From the NCBI RefSeq assembly GCF_037975245.1, contig NC_092580.1, positions 22,554,501-22,618,500 of the forward strand: a DNA stretch of 64,000 nucleotides, in the 5' to 3' direction. The notes beneath the pieces are model-generated. The model had not been told where the DNA came from and searched no databases. It saw only the letters and a list, made by a program, of their open reading frames with translations. Made by a program: the position numbers and the translations under genes. Below, piece by piece: positions 48,301-59,481 of the stretch; the first letter of the stretch is position 1, and each line of letters opens with the position of its first letter. This DNA is from Apostichopus japonicus. Its lineage: Eukaryota > Echinodermata > Holothuroidea > Aspidochirotida > Stichopodidae.

Positions 48301-51300
48301 ATAAGACGAACAGTAATGATTTATCTTGATTTTTAAAAAAATGTCTAAAGAAAAAATCCTTCGAAATTTCTGAAATCGAAATTTTTAAAATCTGCAGCTG
48401 TTTTTCCATTCTCATTTCCCCACATTCTCTCGCATTCTCGTTAAAGTCTGTTTTGGTCGAATGTATTTTCATTCAGAGTCCCACTTTTGTTATTTTCTGG
48501 GGTAATGTAATCAATTCATTGTATCTGTATCACATAGGGAATTTAGCAATATTAAGCCTTTCGCAGGACAAAATTTGACTAAATTTCTGAACTACTTTAT
48601 TTATTTATTTATTTATTTATTGATCTTGATAACGCTTTCCTTGTCAGTTGAGTCTTATCGGACAAAGTTAAGTTTTTCCCCAGTTGATGTTTGGAACCCT
48701 CGTCTACCATATAACATGCATACAACTTTTAGGCGTTATAAGATAGACGAACAGTAATGATAAATCTTGATTAAGAAAAAAAGTCTAAAGAAAAAACCTT
48801 CGAAATTTCTGGAATCGAAATTAGTTAAAACTTTTTGTCACATTCTCATTTATAATCTACATTTTTCTCTTTTCTGTCGTATTTTCGTTAAAGTCTTTGT
48901 TTGGTCGAATGCATTTTCAATTAGAGTCCCCCTTGTGTTATTTTCTGGGGGTAAAGAAATCAATTCCCGGTATATGTGTTTCATTTAGAATGTCATATAG
49001 ACTACAGAATGCTTTGCATATCCAGTCCTTTCTCGCCACTTCATTCATATACCTTGTTGGTGCAGGGGGATAACTTAGAGCAAATTGACATATTTTAACA
49101 CCGTGTTAACTTCTAAGTACTCCTTAGGTGTGAAGGTTTATTAACATCATGATGACGTAAAAACGCATGAAAATATTAACATATCAGCAAACGTTATACG
49201 GCATATATTATTTTCACTAACTCAAAAAAGATAGAGAAACCATTACCGTTTTTTATTCGAAAAGTTGAAAGTGTGTGGCATTCACATTTCTTCTATTATC
49301 GAAATACCGCCATACTTTCGATTACCGTATTTCGAAGATGCTTTCCGACATTTTCGTGCAGTAAAATAAATTAAAACAACCTGAATTAATTATCTGCATT
49401 CATTACAATTAACACAGGACTTCACAATATGATGGTTTAATGTAGTTACTTTTGCTTTAAATTGTAATTCCAATAATGTATTTTGGCGGTTGAATGCTTC
49501 CATTTTGAAAAAGCGTTACTCTTGACAAAGATAATGTCTGACCTTCTTTAAATGAGCGGATTGTGACTCAGACCAGCAAGTGATTACATCTTTTTCACTT
49601 AACAATGATTAAACGATGCATATCTACCCATCACCCTCAATTTTCTCTTCAATCCAATCTATATCATACCTTTAAAAAGTATTTCAACCTCGCATGTCCA
49701 ATGTTCTCTCCATAATGTTCATCACAGGAGTTTAATATGACTCTATACGAAATATCCGAGTAAACTTACTGGAGCAATCTTAAATGTAAATGTTAATACT
49801 TTATCTTCCATTTAATAATTTCAAAGATATCGATGCTTGATAACTCGAAATTTTAATTGTTGTAGTTAATTATTATATATCACTCACTCCATTTACCTTA
49901 TACTTATGAAGAATGTCTTCGCCTCAATGTTACGTCTTTTCTAAGTTCATACTTATTTCTAGTTACTAACAGCTGACAGTTTCCAACTATACTAGTGTGT
50001 ATAGACGTTTGGTTTCAATCCTAAATAGTGACAGAATAGCTTTTGGAGTCGCCAACGTTACCTCGCCCACCCCCCCCCCCCCCTCAGTATTATCATTCAA
50101 ACATGAAATTTCATTCAGAGGCATATCTTTTAAATATTTTCTTTCGATATTAACTGTTGCCGCCTAACTATATGTAGATACATTATTATGCGGTATGCTG
50201 AGGTTGGTCACTAGATATACTGGCTAATTCTATCCCGATCCTTTAATTTAGTTTTTTCCTATAACATTACAACTTGTAAAAAAATGATTGTAAGTGAGAG
50301 AAGAGATGTTAAAAAACAGTAAAAACTAATTTTAAATTAAAACAAACCAAAAACAAACCAAGGACTAATTAAAATGAAAAAAAAAGTCTCTCGTCAATTG
50401 TTTTACAGATGTTCCCAAAAGTTGTTTTGCCAATAATTCTGGATAAGTTGACGACATGAGAATTACACGTTAACTTATCACGATAAAATGAGCTGTATAT
50501 TTTTTATATGAAAAAGGTTATCTTATCAGAATCTAGCTATAAAACCTTATAAAATAATTCTTTCTTAATATATATAGCTATTAATATTATCATTCGAATA
50601 TCAATGGAATAATTCGCATCGTACTGGTTGAAGTTGAATATTTATCTCATGCTACCCGTCCCCGCTTTTATATTTCCAGGAATTTCTTTGCCTCAAGTTT
50701 CCGTCTATTTGCACGATCGAATTTGTTTCTTATTCCTACAGAATGCATTCATCGCTAATCGTGTATAAATTGAAACAACTTTATCAAAAATGCACCTAAA
50801 ATCTATATCAGTGATCATTTTGGAGTGAAGAAACGTTATAATACTGACAGACTGAAGAAAAGCAATGTTTGTTTCTGTTGTCAGTAATAGCTGAACAAAT
50901 TCAAACAATAAATTACATATGTTATGATATATTTCTTCAATGAAGATTTGTGTCCTTCTATCCTCCTAGATACAGTTTATATATTGATGACGTATTGGTA
51001 TCAAGCTGAGATATCCAGCTATGTCCTGAGTATATACTTTCATTTAGCTGGTCCGGTATACCATTACAGAAATCTTGACAATTTATTGTTTTAAGTGGTC
51101 GTTAAAGCGTAAAATTTGGCAAAACGCCAAAACGATTGTTGCCAGATGGAATCAAATCTGCTAGAAATTCTTAAATTGGCAACATGAGAATAACACCCTA
51201 ACTTATTGGGATAAAAGTGAGGTTAAAGTAACGAATTTCGTTACAAAACGTTATAAATTGATCTTCTTCTCTTTTGCTGTATATGTTTCAAACTGCCAAG

Positions 51301-54300
51301 TTCTCACCGTAATTGCAAACGATTATTGTATGTCTTGAAGTTTTTGCAGCTTAAGCACTGAACATCTTAAGGCTTATGATTTTTATTTCTTTCACATCAA
51401 TTGTTCACAAACACGGTAAAAATCTCTTTCCCTACTAAAACATATTATTGTGATTTATTTGAGTACTATTTTGATAAAATATTTACTCTATAGGCGACAG
51501 AATAAATAGTACTCAAATAAATAATAATAAGTCAGTTTTAATTGCTTTAATGGACAAAAAAATCATACCTATACAGAGAAACGTTTAAATGTCATATTGA
51601 TATAAAGCTAGATGGCCTGACTTTTCGATCCCGGAAGATAATACTAGGATCGAAACGTCATGCAATATAGGCTAACTTTTATATATTAAGCTACACAGGC
51701 TTTAGCAGTAAATGATCAGTTGTTAAAAGCCCTTTACTATCAAAGATAATAGTTGATAGTAATGGAACGTGAGTAAAAATTGAAGCTTGCAAGTAATGAA
51801 CCTGCAAATTAGAGCCAGGGCTTGAATATATAGAGTTAAAAGTAGATATATCAGCGTCTAGTAAATGTTCTGTCGTCACCAGACTTTACAGAGGTGTTTT
51901 AAACTTAAAAGTCACTTACCGTTTGTAATTAAAACATATTAAATAGGTATCGTACCACCATTACATTAATGTACATCTGCTCGTAAGGTTAACCTTAGAA
52001 CAATATGACTTAAAACGACCTACTGCAGTGCTTGTTTTGTCATATCTTCAGTCACCGTTATCGCTTTTCTGTCTTTATTTTAAAGAGCATAAATCAATGT
52101 ATAGACCTACAAATGGTGTAAAAAAGGTGATATCATGAATTTTTAGAAACTATTTAATGGTTAAATGTGGATATTACTCCGAGAGAGAAAACGAAATGAT
52201 TGCAGCTCAGTTTGCTGAAATTACTCCTCTTCTAGCTCACTATCTAAATAGTCATGATATGGAAATGTTCCGGTGCCATGACAGGTGAAGTCCTCAGCTA
52301 TGATTTGGTGGGTAGGACATACCGTTTGATAACTTCTATCTCTGCTTTAGTAAACTGAAGAATTTATTACATAAGTCAATGGAACGATTAATTGTGGTAC
52401 GACACCTATAGGCAATGCGAATGACATTTTACGTCAGCATTAGTCATAAATTATATTTTCCTCTACCAAACCAAACAGTAAACTTACTGATCAATTCTTT
52501 GTGTGAGTGTTCCAAATCTAACCGTTCTCCCCAAAGTCACTACAACTAATCCGACGAAGCCCATACACCCACCACACGTCCCTCCCCTACCATACGCTTA
52601 CATAATGGTACGCTAATTTTCATTGATCTTTTTTTCTTTCAACACTTTACAAGAAACATGTTGAAATACTTCAGTTTATAATTGCATATTCTAGTAGTAG
52701 TAGTATTTCGTTATGATCGCATACGAAATCTTGTTTTCCTACTTTGTAGATCAGACATATGTTGTGAATAGCACAACGATTTACACCTACCTCCAAAATG
52801 CTTCCTCCATACCATATTTTGTGTACTGAATATTCCTTGCATATACATGCCGTATATATTGTCCTTTGGCAATTATGTATTCGTGTACAAATACTATCCA
52901 ATTCTTCCATTTAAAAGAAACATCCTTACACTTCTAGAGACAACCGGTAAGTCCTGCGATGCTACATTTAATAACATTCAAAAACAAAATCCATATTTGT
53001 CTTTATCTTCGAATCAAGACAAAGAAACAAAGAACTCAAACCAGTTTTGGCTGTGATCAAGTAAATTGGCGAAATAACTGCCAGTTGATACAAGTATGTT
53101 TAAAAAGCCAGAACGGTTTGAGGCAAAGTTTGTTTGTCGCTAATCAAAAAAATCGATTACATTTTATGACTTGTGGAAACAAGGAAAAGCAGTCACATTG
53201 TTATGTAAACTTTTCTATCCCCCTACCACCCTCAACAAAGATATTTTTAGGAACAATATCTTATGTTTTTTCTTTCCTCAGGGAACTCCAAAAAGTGGAG
53301 GAAACAATCAAGGTGAGTATACAGCCATTTGTAAATACTTATGTTCTATCTTGTTATACGCAATCCAAACTTCCAAACTATGTTAGTAATGTGCTTCGAA
53401 TAATGAACATTAACAACAAAAAAGGAGACTGAATCTTTGTTTATTTTTTATTTCTTTGCCGACTTGAATCCATTCGATCCACTCATCTCCTCTGCCCACA
53501 TAATTTTCACACCCCTAAGCATACGATATAGGTAGGGGTTGATTTGTTCGGGTTTCCTTCAAATTCAATAATACAGTCGGTCAGGAAGTACGTTTGTTCC
53601 GTGTTTCAAGAGAATAATCTTTATGTACTTTCGAAAAATCACACGAAATCAAACTTCCAGTAGTTTAAAAACAAAAACAGATGAATAATTTTAAGTAATT
53701 TTGGACGAATGTGGTTGAAATGATAAATAAATAAGATCACTTTTTTTGTGACCTATTAAGCGTAATGTAACTACAATGTATATTCATTACATAGTAATAA
53801 ATTAATTACTATATTATATCATGTTTGTAGAAGCATCATACTTTTTCTATCAACGTTCCGAATATCCACGAGACTGCGCAGAAGTCAAGGCCCAGTGCTC
53901 AAACCATAACTCGAGTGGTGTGTTCGTAATAAAACCAGAGGGATTTGATGAGCCATTTGAAGTATTCTGTGATAATGACATAGACGGCGGTGGTTGGACA
54001 GTAAGATGCTTTCTGAAAGTCTTCTTAAGTTTTTTCATCTTTTAATCAATCTTATATATATATAAACATGGAACTAATCTGTACAACCAGAACCGGGATC
54101 GACCGTAAATGATACCATCAGGACACAGTTTCCCACTCCGCCCCACCCCGTACTCCCTCACCTCCTAACATTGGGAGATAAATCCTTTCTTTGCTTTCAG
54201 TCCCGAATGCGACCGTGTCAGTATTAGACGAATAAAGTATCTCAGACAAATCGGTCTGCTTTAAATTTTAAATTTTGTTAATAGTTTATCACGCTTTATC

Positions 54301-57300
54301 CATACTAATATGGCACTTTGGCTAACTAGCTACCCATAAAATAGATTATTGATTATTAATTGATTGACCTTTAAATGTCGTTAGTATGGCTCCCTAATAT
54401 GCTAAAAAATCAGATTATTATCACCCATGCAATAATTTTCAAACATAGTAACTGCCACTGCAAAATTGGTTATACACACTGAGTGACTTAACTGTCTATA
54501 TAAATAGTTCTCAATTGCTGGAATTTTGAATTATCAGTTCCTCCAGGAATGTACTTTGAAAACATCTAGCAATACATTTTCTATCACATTTCAGGTGATT
54601 CAACGACGTGTGGATGGCTCAATCAACTTTGATCGGAGCTGGTCAGATTACAAGGAAGGCTTTGGTTTTCTGAGAAGTGAATTTTGGATCGGAAACCAAA
54701 AGCTGAGTTTCCTTACAAATCAAAAGAAATACCAACTTCGAATTGATTTCGAGAATTCTGTAGGGTCTTCGTTTTTCGCCACCTACGAAGCTTTTCGAAT
54801 CAGTGATGAGTTCAGCAAGTTTCGTATAGTCAGTGTTGGTCAAAGCACCGGAACAGTCGGTAAGTTTGTAATCTTATACCAATGGATATAGGGAGAAACA
54901 CGAGTAAAACTGTCAGCACTTGTTAACCTCTATCTTTGAAAGACGCTGCAATGAGTCCATTCACAGTCAGAAACATTATTTTTATTTTCTAAATTTATGT
55001 TCAACACGAACTAACACAGCCTTGTTCTATTTCGTTCTCATTCTAGATTCCTTTATTGAAACTTGTCCAAGTAACATGGTGTTCAAGAATTGTTCCTGCC
55101 AAACGTCATGTGCGAACCCGGATGTCTGCGAGGATACTTGTAGCGCAGGGGATGACGAGTCTTGTATCTGTCCGGAAGGATTTTTTATCAAAGGTGATAC
55201 ATGTGTACACCCTCAGGCATGCGGCTGCTACTTAACAGGAAGAGGTGTTATTCCGGTAAGTCATTGTTTAATTGCTTCATATAAGAGTTGCGAGGGGGGT
55301 GGGGATGGGTGAGGTGAGGGGAGGTTGAGATGGGAGGGGATTGGGCATTAAAATCACAGCAGTCAGCATGTAAACTAAGTCTTGTTGAAGTACAGCTATA
55401 TACAGGCTCTATCACATAGTTTAGCGCAACATGTATATTTTGTTGATATGCCAGGGGTAGTTATAAAAAATTTAATCACAAAGTTGACAGTTTTAAAAGC
55501 CCTGACTGTGTTTTCATGATGTTATATTTTTACTACGTTTTCTTACCAGGACGGTGGTAGCTACGTCAACGATGACTGTACAGAACGTTGTTCATGCGAG
55601 TCAGGTACCTTGATTTGCGATTCCAGCTTCAGATGCGATGCCAATGCCGTTTGTGAGGAGCGAAACGATACATTTGGATGCCACTGCCGAGAGGGATTCA
55701 AAGGGGACGGAAAAAGTTGTACCCGCAATGAATTTACCGATTGTCATGATGTATATACATCTGGATTAAGAAATAATGGCGTGTACAACATCAAACCAGC
55801 TGGTTGGCCTGGATCGGAATTTGAAGTCTACTGTGAGATGTCCAACGGAGGCGGTTGGACAGTAAGACCTAATATTGGCTTTTTAAGAAGAATTGAAGGA
55901 GGGCGAGGGGTGCGGGGAGGAAGGAAGGAAGAAGAAATTCACAAGTCAAGTTGTTCCGTAACCGGATCATCTGATATGACACATGGCCGATGACAAAGGT
56001 TTATTTATCATTGCATTATTTCCACCTTCAGGTATTTCAGAGACGTCAAGATGGTTCTGTTGATTTTTACCGCACCTGGGACAGCTACAAGACTGGGTTT
56101 CCCGATACAGCGACTGGGGAATTATGGCTAGGAAATGAAAAACTCTATTACATGACAAATCAAAAGAGCTATAAAATGCGCATTGATTTGATAAACCGGG
56201 ATGGCGTGTCATATAATCTCAACTATGACGCATTTCGCATCAACAACGAAGCGAACAATTACAGATTAGAAACCCTTGGTAGCTTTACCGGTAATACAGG
56301 TGAGTGGATGGTAACAACTGCACTTTAAGTACTGCTGCTGCTGATATCAGTTTCAACAACTAACTGTTAAAGATGATACATTATATCTATGATGACTTCT
56401 TTTCTTAATTGTTTGCGTCTCTTCAGTTACTTAGAAGAATTCATTTCATATTCATTGATGGATGTTAAAAATTGATAAATTCAACTAATATCTGAATGAT
56501 GACCTGTATAAAATATTAAACCATTGAAAATTTCTTGCTTAAAATTATTCAAACCTCTAGTTGCTTGAAGACTTCGTTATTCTTATCATTTTTTTTCAAG
56601 TTTAGCGATTCTGACCAGTTGCGTAATTGCATATATTATGAATATATATAGTTAGTTAAAGGATCAGCAACCCAACCGTCATCAATAGCTTATACGTAGA
56701 GCCGGATATGAATAACTCTAAACCACTTACAAATAATAAAAATTGTACTTTCCGAAAGATCAGTACCAAGGATTCCGTCATACACTGGATTTGACATCAA
56801 ATATTTATACTTGAAGATGGCGAAAATGTTTGATATTTGAGATGTTTTATGCAGTTAAAACATTACTCAGTTGTTTCAAACTATTTCAGACTCATTATTA
56901 GGGTTATTGTGTACGCAGCACACACGAAGAGCCTTCGTTCATTCTCTCACCAGTTTTTTCCCGTCCCTCTTGTTTTATACATTAACCTGCATGTAGCCTA
57001 TATTGGCCATGTAGGATACTTATTATAACGCCATAGTTGTCATTGTTGTAATGTCATAAAAGAGTTACTCGTAGACTCGACAGAATGTAAACGTTTCTTG
57101 ATTATTTCCAGTAACACTACTTTCAGAAACAGTTAAACATACGTGTATAAAGAACAAATAACAACTGAAAACATTGCATGACGTTTACACCAGAGTACTT
57201 CTGATAAGAAAAAAAAAGATTTTGCATATATGTGATATGAAATGAATACAAAATTATGAAATTGTAGAACTCAAAATACCCCAACTTACTTTTAAAAGAA

Positions 57301-58200
57301 TGCGGTTCCATTTTCGCATGTTAATTTTGAATCGTTCGTACACTAATAATATTACTCCAAGTTAAATGTTGCTAACTCATTGCAGTGGCCCTATGGTATT
57401 AGTGAAATCTAGGCTGGATATGACTTGAAAGTACATTTTAATTTTATCTATTTAGTTCGTTACTATATTAAGCCAAAGTCACTCGACTTCATTTAAAGCA
57501 CATAACAAATTCATATTTAATATATTGGATACAAACAATTGATTTCGGAGCTTGTTTTTAAAAGGCCAAAATTTAGATAGAGTCAATCACCTTAAGATAC
57601 ACGAACGAATGATGTAACAAATATAAACATCATTTTTGCATTGGATATGATACCATTAAGAATGAATATTCAACAGCATATATTACAAATTCTGAAAAAC
57701 ACAGATAAAGCACAGCATGCACACAAGAACAATGCGTTTCATTCGGTTTAATAACAAAAATGAGGGGCTACCGTAGAAAACCGTGCACTAATTTATCGTT
57801 GGACGTAACCACTTTAAAAGTCATAAATTATAGATGACGGCAAAATGTCGAAAAGAATTGCGGAGAAACAATGCCGATGTAACATGTAGCCTACCGTAAC
57901 ACACCTAACTTGATTTTGGTTTCTCTTTTTCTAGGGTACGACTACATGGCTTATCATCGAGGGAGTGACTTCTCAACACACGACGACGACAATGATGATT
58001 ATGATTATTCCTCTGATTATTATAATGACAACTGCGCATCTTATTATCACGGTGCCTGGTGGTACAATAATTGCGCTACTGCAAACCTCAATGGGGACTA
58101 CAGCAGCAGCAGTTATAGTGGTGTCGCTCTTTTCAATTATGACACTTATACTTATACATACAGTCTCAGATTTACGGAGATGAAAATACGACCTGTCTAA
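45310..58200 (+). CDS. FReP gene C: secreted fibrinogen-related protein, half-FBG / TIL / TILa / EGF / FBG
   Basis: Eight exons join to 535 aa: 45310-45396, 53282-53312, 53831-54000, 54595-54859, 55047-55255, 55550-55861, 56032-56299, 57935-58200. It has the same plan as genes A and B, with all cysteines kept. The EGF module is more basic (GFKGDGKSC for GFEGDGESC). The last exon is the longest: after STHDDDND comes an Asp/Tyr-rich stretch (DYDYSSDYYND) before Cys, 11 residues longer than in A. Intron 1 is the longest (7.9 kb) owing to two internal tandem duplications, and intron 6 is the shortest (170 bp). The candidate AATAAA of the other copies reads AATATA. Start chosen as in A (A at -3, G at +4). 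Secretion and lectin role are inferred from the family. Confidence 0.93.
45662..46985. repeat. Local tandem duplication, two units of about 665 bp
   Basis: Units about 45662-46326 and 46327-46985. Shared landmarks include ACTCAGTTTATCTGTTCGTT (near 45801 and 46468) and CAATCCTGCTTCGTTACTTG. Genes A and B have one unit. Confidence 0.75.
47945..48007 (+). repeat. 30-bp minisatellite, 2 units
   Basis: Two ACTTTGAGAC-A-AGATTCATA units with a slightly longer spacing than in A and B. Confidence 0.75.
48105..48990. repeat. Local tandem duplication, two units of about 436 bp
   Basis: The units share CAATATTAAGCCTTT, TTGATCTTGATAACGCTTTC and GGAACCCTCGTCTA at a spacing of about 436 bases. Genes A and B have one unit. 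Confidence 0.75.
51618..51660. repeat. Inverted pair of the CGAAACGTC motif
   Basis: TGACTTTTCGATCC (51618-51631) and GGATCGAAACGTCA (51647-51660) are inverted copies with one mismatch, 15 bases apart. The core matches the tail motif at 1436-1475. Decayed version in gene A near 12768-12815. Confidence 0.6.
53282..53312 (+). CDS. Gene C exon 2: linker microexon
   Basis: GTPKSGGNNQ plus one base, identical in protein to A. Acceptor tttcctcag, donor gtgagt. Confidence 0.85.
53831..54000 (+). CDS. Gene C exon 3: start of first FBG
   Basis: N65H and E87D relative to A; the NSS sequon stays. Five base changes from A over 170 nt. Confidence 0.94.
54595..54859 (+). CDS. Gene C exon 4: middle of first FBG
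   Basis: VIQRRVDGS to STGTVG, with ENSVGSS for ENSAGSS. Donor gtaagt in phase 1. Confidence 0.95.
55047..55255 (+). CDS. Gene C exon 5: TIL module
   Basis: All 11 cysteines present; CSAGDDES, CPEGFF and VHPQAC are its variants. Confidence 0.93.
55291..55345 (+). repeat. G-run tract in intron 5 of gene C
   Basis: Third copy of the G-rich block after exon 5; the G-run pattern differs from A and B while the position is kept. Confidence 0.65.
55550..55861 (+). CDS. Gene C exon 6: TILa-like + EGF + start of second FBG
   Basis: DGGSY, CESGTLIC, ERNDTFGCHC, GFKGDGKSC and LRNNGVY are specific to this copy, making it the most diverged exon 6. GGGWT is intact. Confidence 0.94.
56032..56299 (+). CDS. 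Gene C exon 7: middle of second FBG
   Basis: VFQRRQDGS to SFTGNTG, with LYYMTNQ, LINRDG and INNEANN. Confidence 0.94.
56300..57934 (+). other. Gene C intron 7 (1.6 kb)
   Basis: Paralogous to introns 7 of A and B, without the MITE of A. No exon is seen. Confidence 0.7.
57935..58200 (+). CDS. Gene C exon 8: calcium/ligand subdomain and stop
   Basis: 88 residues. STHDDDND is followed by the D/Y/S-rich insert; the pocket reads HGAWWYNNCATAN and VALFNYDTYTYTYS. The D/Y run is built from GAT, GAC and TAT codons, consistent with slippage. Confidence 0.95.
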
Positions 58201-59159
58201 CCCTCAAATAGTTTATAGCAAAGAAATTTCCTAGGTCTTTCCGACTTATACTGTAAAGATCTGCATTGGAAATATTAGAAATATAACACTAAACAGACTC
58301 TGGTTGATATTGACGTTTAAAGAAAATTGCATATTTTTTCATTAAAACTTGAAAAAGAGGTGCACACCAGTGACGGCCGGTTCTTTACAACTTCGTCTTC
58401 CTTCCGTCTTTATCAAAAAACAATCCGGAAAATTCAACGATTTTTTATTTAATGTTTTTCCTATAACAGAAGAGCATAGTTGATACCAAATTATTAGTTT
58501 AAATTAATAATGCAATTGGCCTCCATCTGAATGTTGTTTTTAATTTTAATAACAACTTGAAGGGCCCGTTGTTTAATCATTGGTTATGTCAGTGTGGACG
58601 AATATATAACGAAACAAGTATATATTACAATAATTTTCTCTTAGTGCTTTTGTTTTTCTTATTTGTTGTGACTACTAAGTATCTTTAACATTTTTTTTGG
58701 GTAATATTGAACATCTTTGATTAAAACTATTCGTTCGCTTGAAAAGTGAATGATTGCCTACTGAGGGATTCTCGAAAAGCTATGCACAGGCCTGAACCGC
58801 TTAACACAAATACGATTTTAAACAGAAAACTCTTTCCAATAGACTGATGGGCTAGACTTAAAGCGGGGTCTATAAAAACCAAAGAATAGACTAGTTTTTC
58901 AGATCGGTCGGCCATTATCTCTTTGACCCTCTGGATACCCGAAATAACATTGCTAACCCCAACATTAAAGGAAAAAAAAGCAGATCGATACACAACTATT
59001 TTACTTCTACACAGACTATACTTATGTATACATCATTTTCAAAACATTTGCTGCTTTGACGATGAAATAACGTATAGAAGCTACCTTCCCTTTATCCAAT
59101 TAGTGGCCATATCAGGCGCGTATCCAGGGTGGGCCGTTGGGGGCACGCGCCCCGGGTAA

Positions 59160-59300
59160 GAAACTAGGAGAGATAAAAAAGAGAGAAGAAAAAAGGGGGA
59201 AAAAAGGGGGAAAAAAGGGGGAAAAGTGGAGGAAGGAGAGGAAGGATAGGAAAGAAAAAGAAGAAAGAGAGAAAAAGGAGAAAAAGAGGGAGTAGAAGGA
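59160..59300 (+). repeat. Polypurine tract
   Basis: Almost pure A/G over about 140 bases, with three AAAAAAGGGGG units. The reverse-orientation counterpart is the C/T tract at about 950-1075 within the related element. Confidence 0.85.
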
Positions 59301-59445
59301 ACACGCCAAGACACCGGGAAGAGAAAGAGGAACAGTGACATAATTGCCAGTGACGGATCGAGGATTTCGGAAGGGGCGTGCGCATCACTCTACTCCTCAC
59401 ACCGACAACTCCATTTTTGACTTTTCCATTTTTCCTCACTCATTA

Positions 59446-59448
<3 letters not shown>

Positions 59449-59480
<32 letters not shown>
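59449..59480. repeat. (TA)n microsatellite
   Basis: About 16 TA units inside the transposon-derived insert; the related element at 421-1123 has a shorter TATATATA at about 770. Confidence 0.9.

Positions 59481-59481
<1 letters not shown>

Larger units (their letters stand above)
45397..53281 (+). other. Gene C intron 1 (7.9 kb)
   Basis: Paralogous to intron 1 of A and B, with two local tandem duplications (45662-46985 and 48105-48990), a two-unit minisatellite, a (TTTA)n run at 48598-48622, a C run near 50070-50083 and the inverted GGATCGAAACGTCA pair at 51618-51660. Confidence 0.75.
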
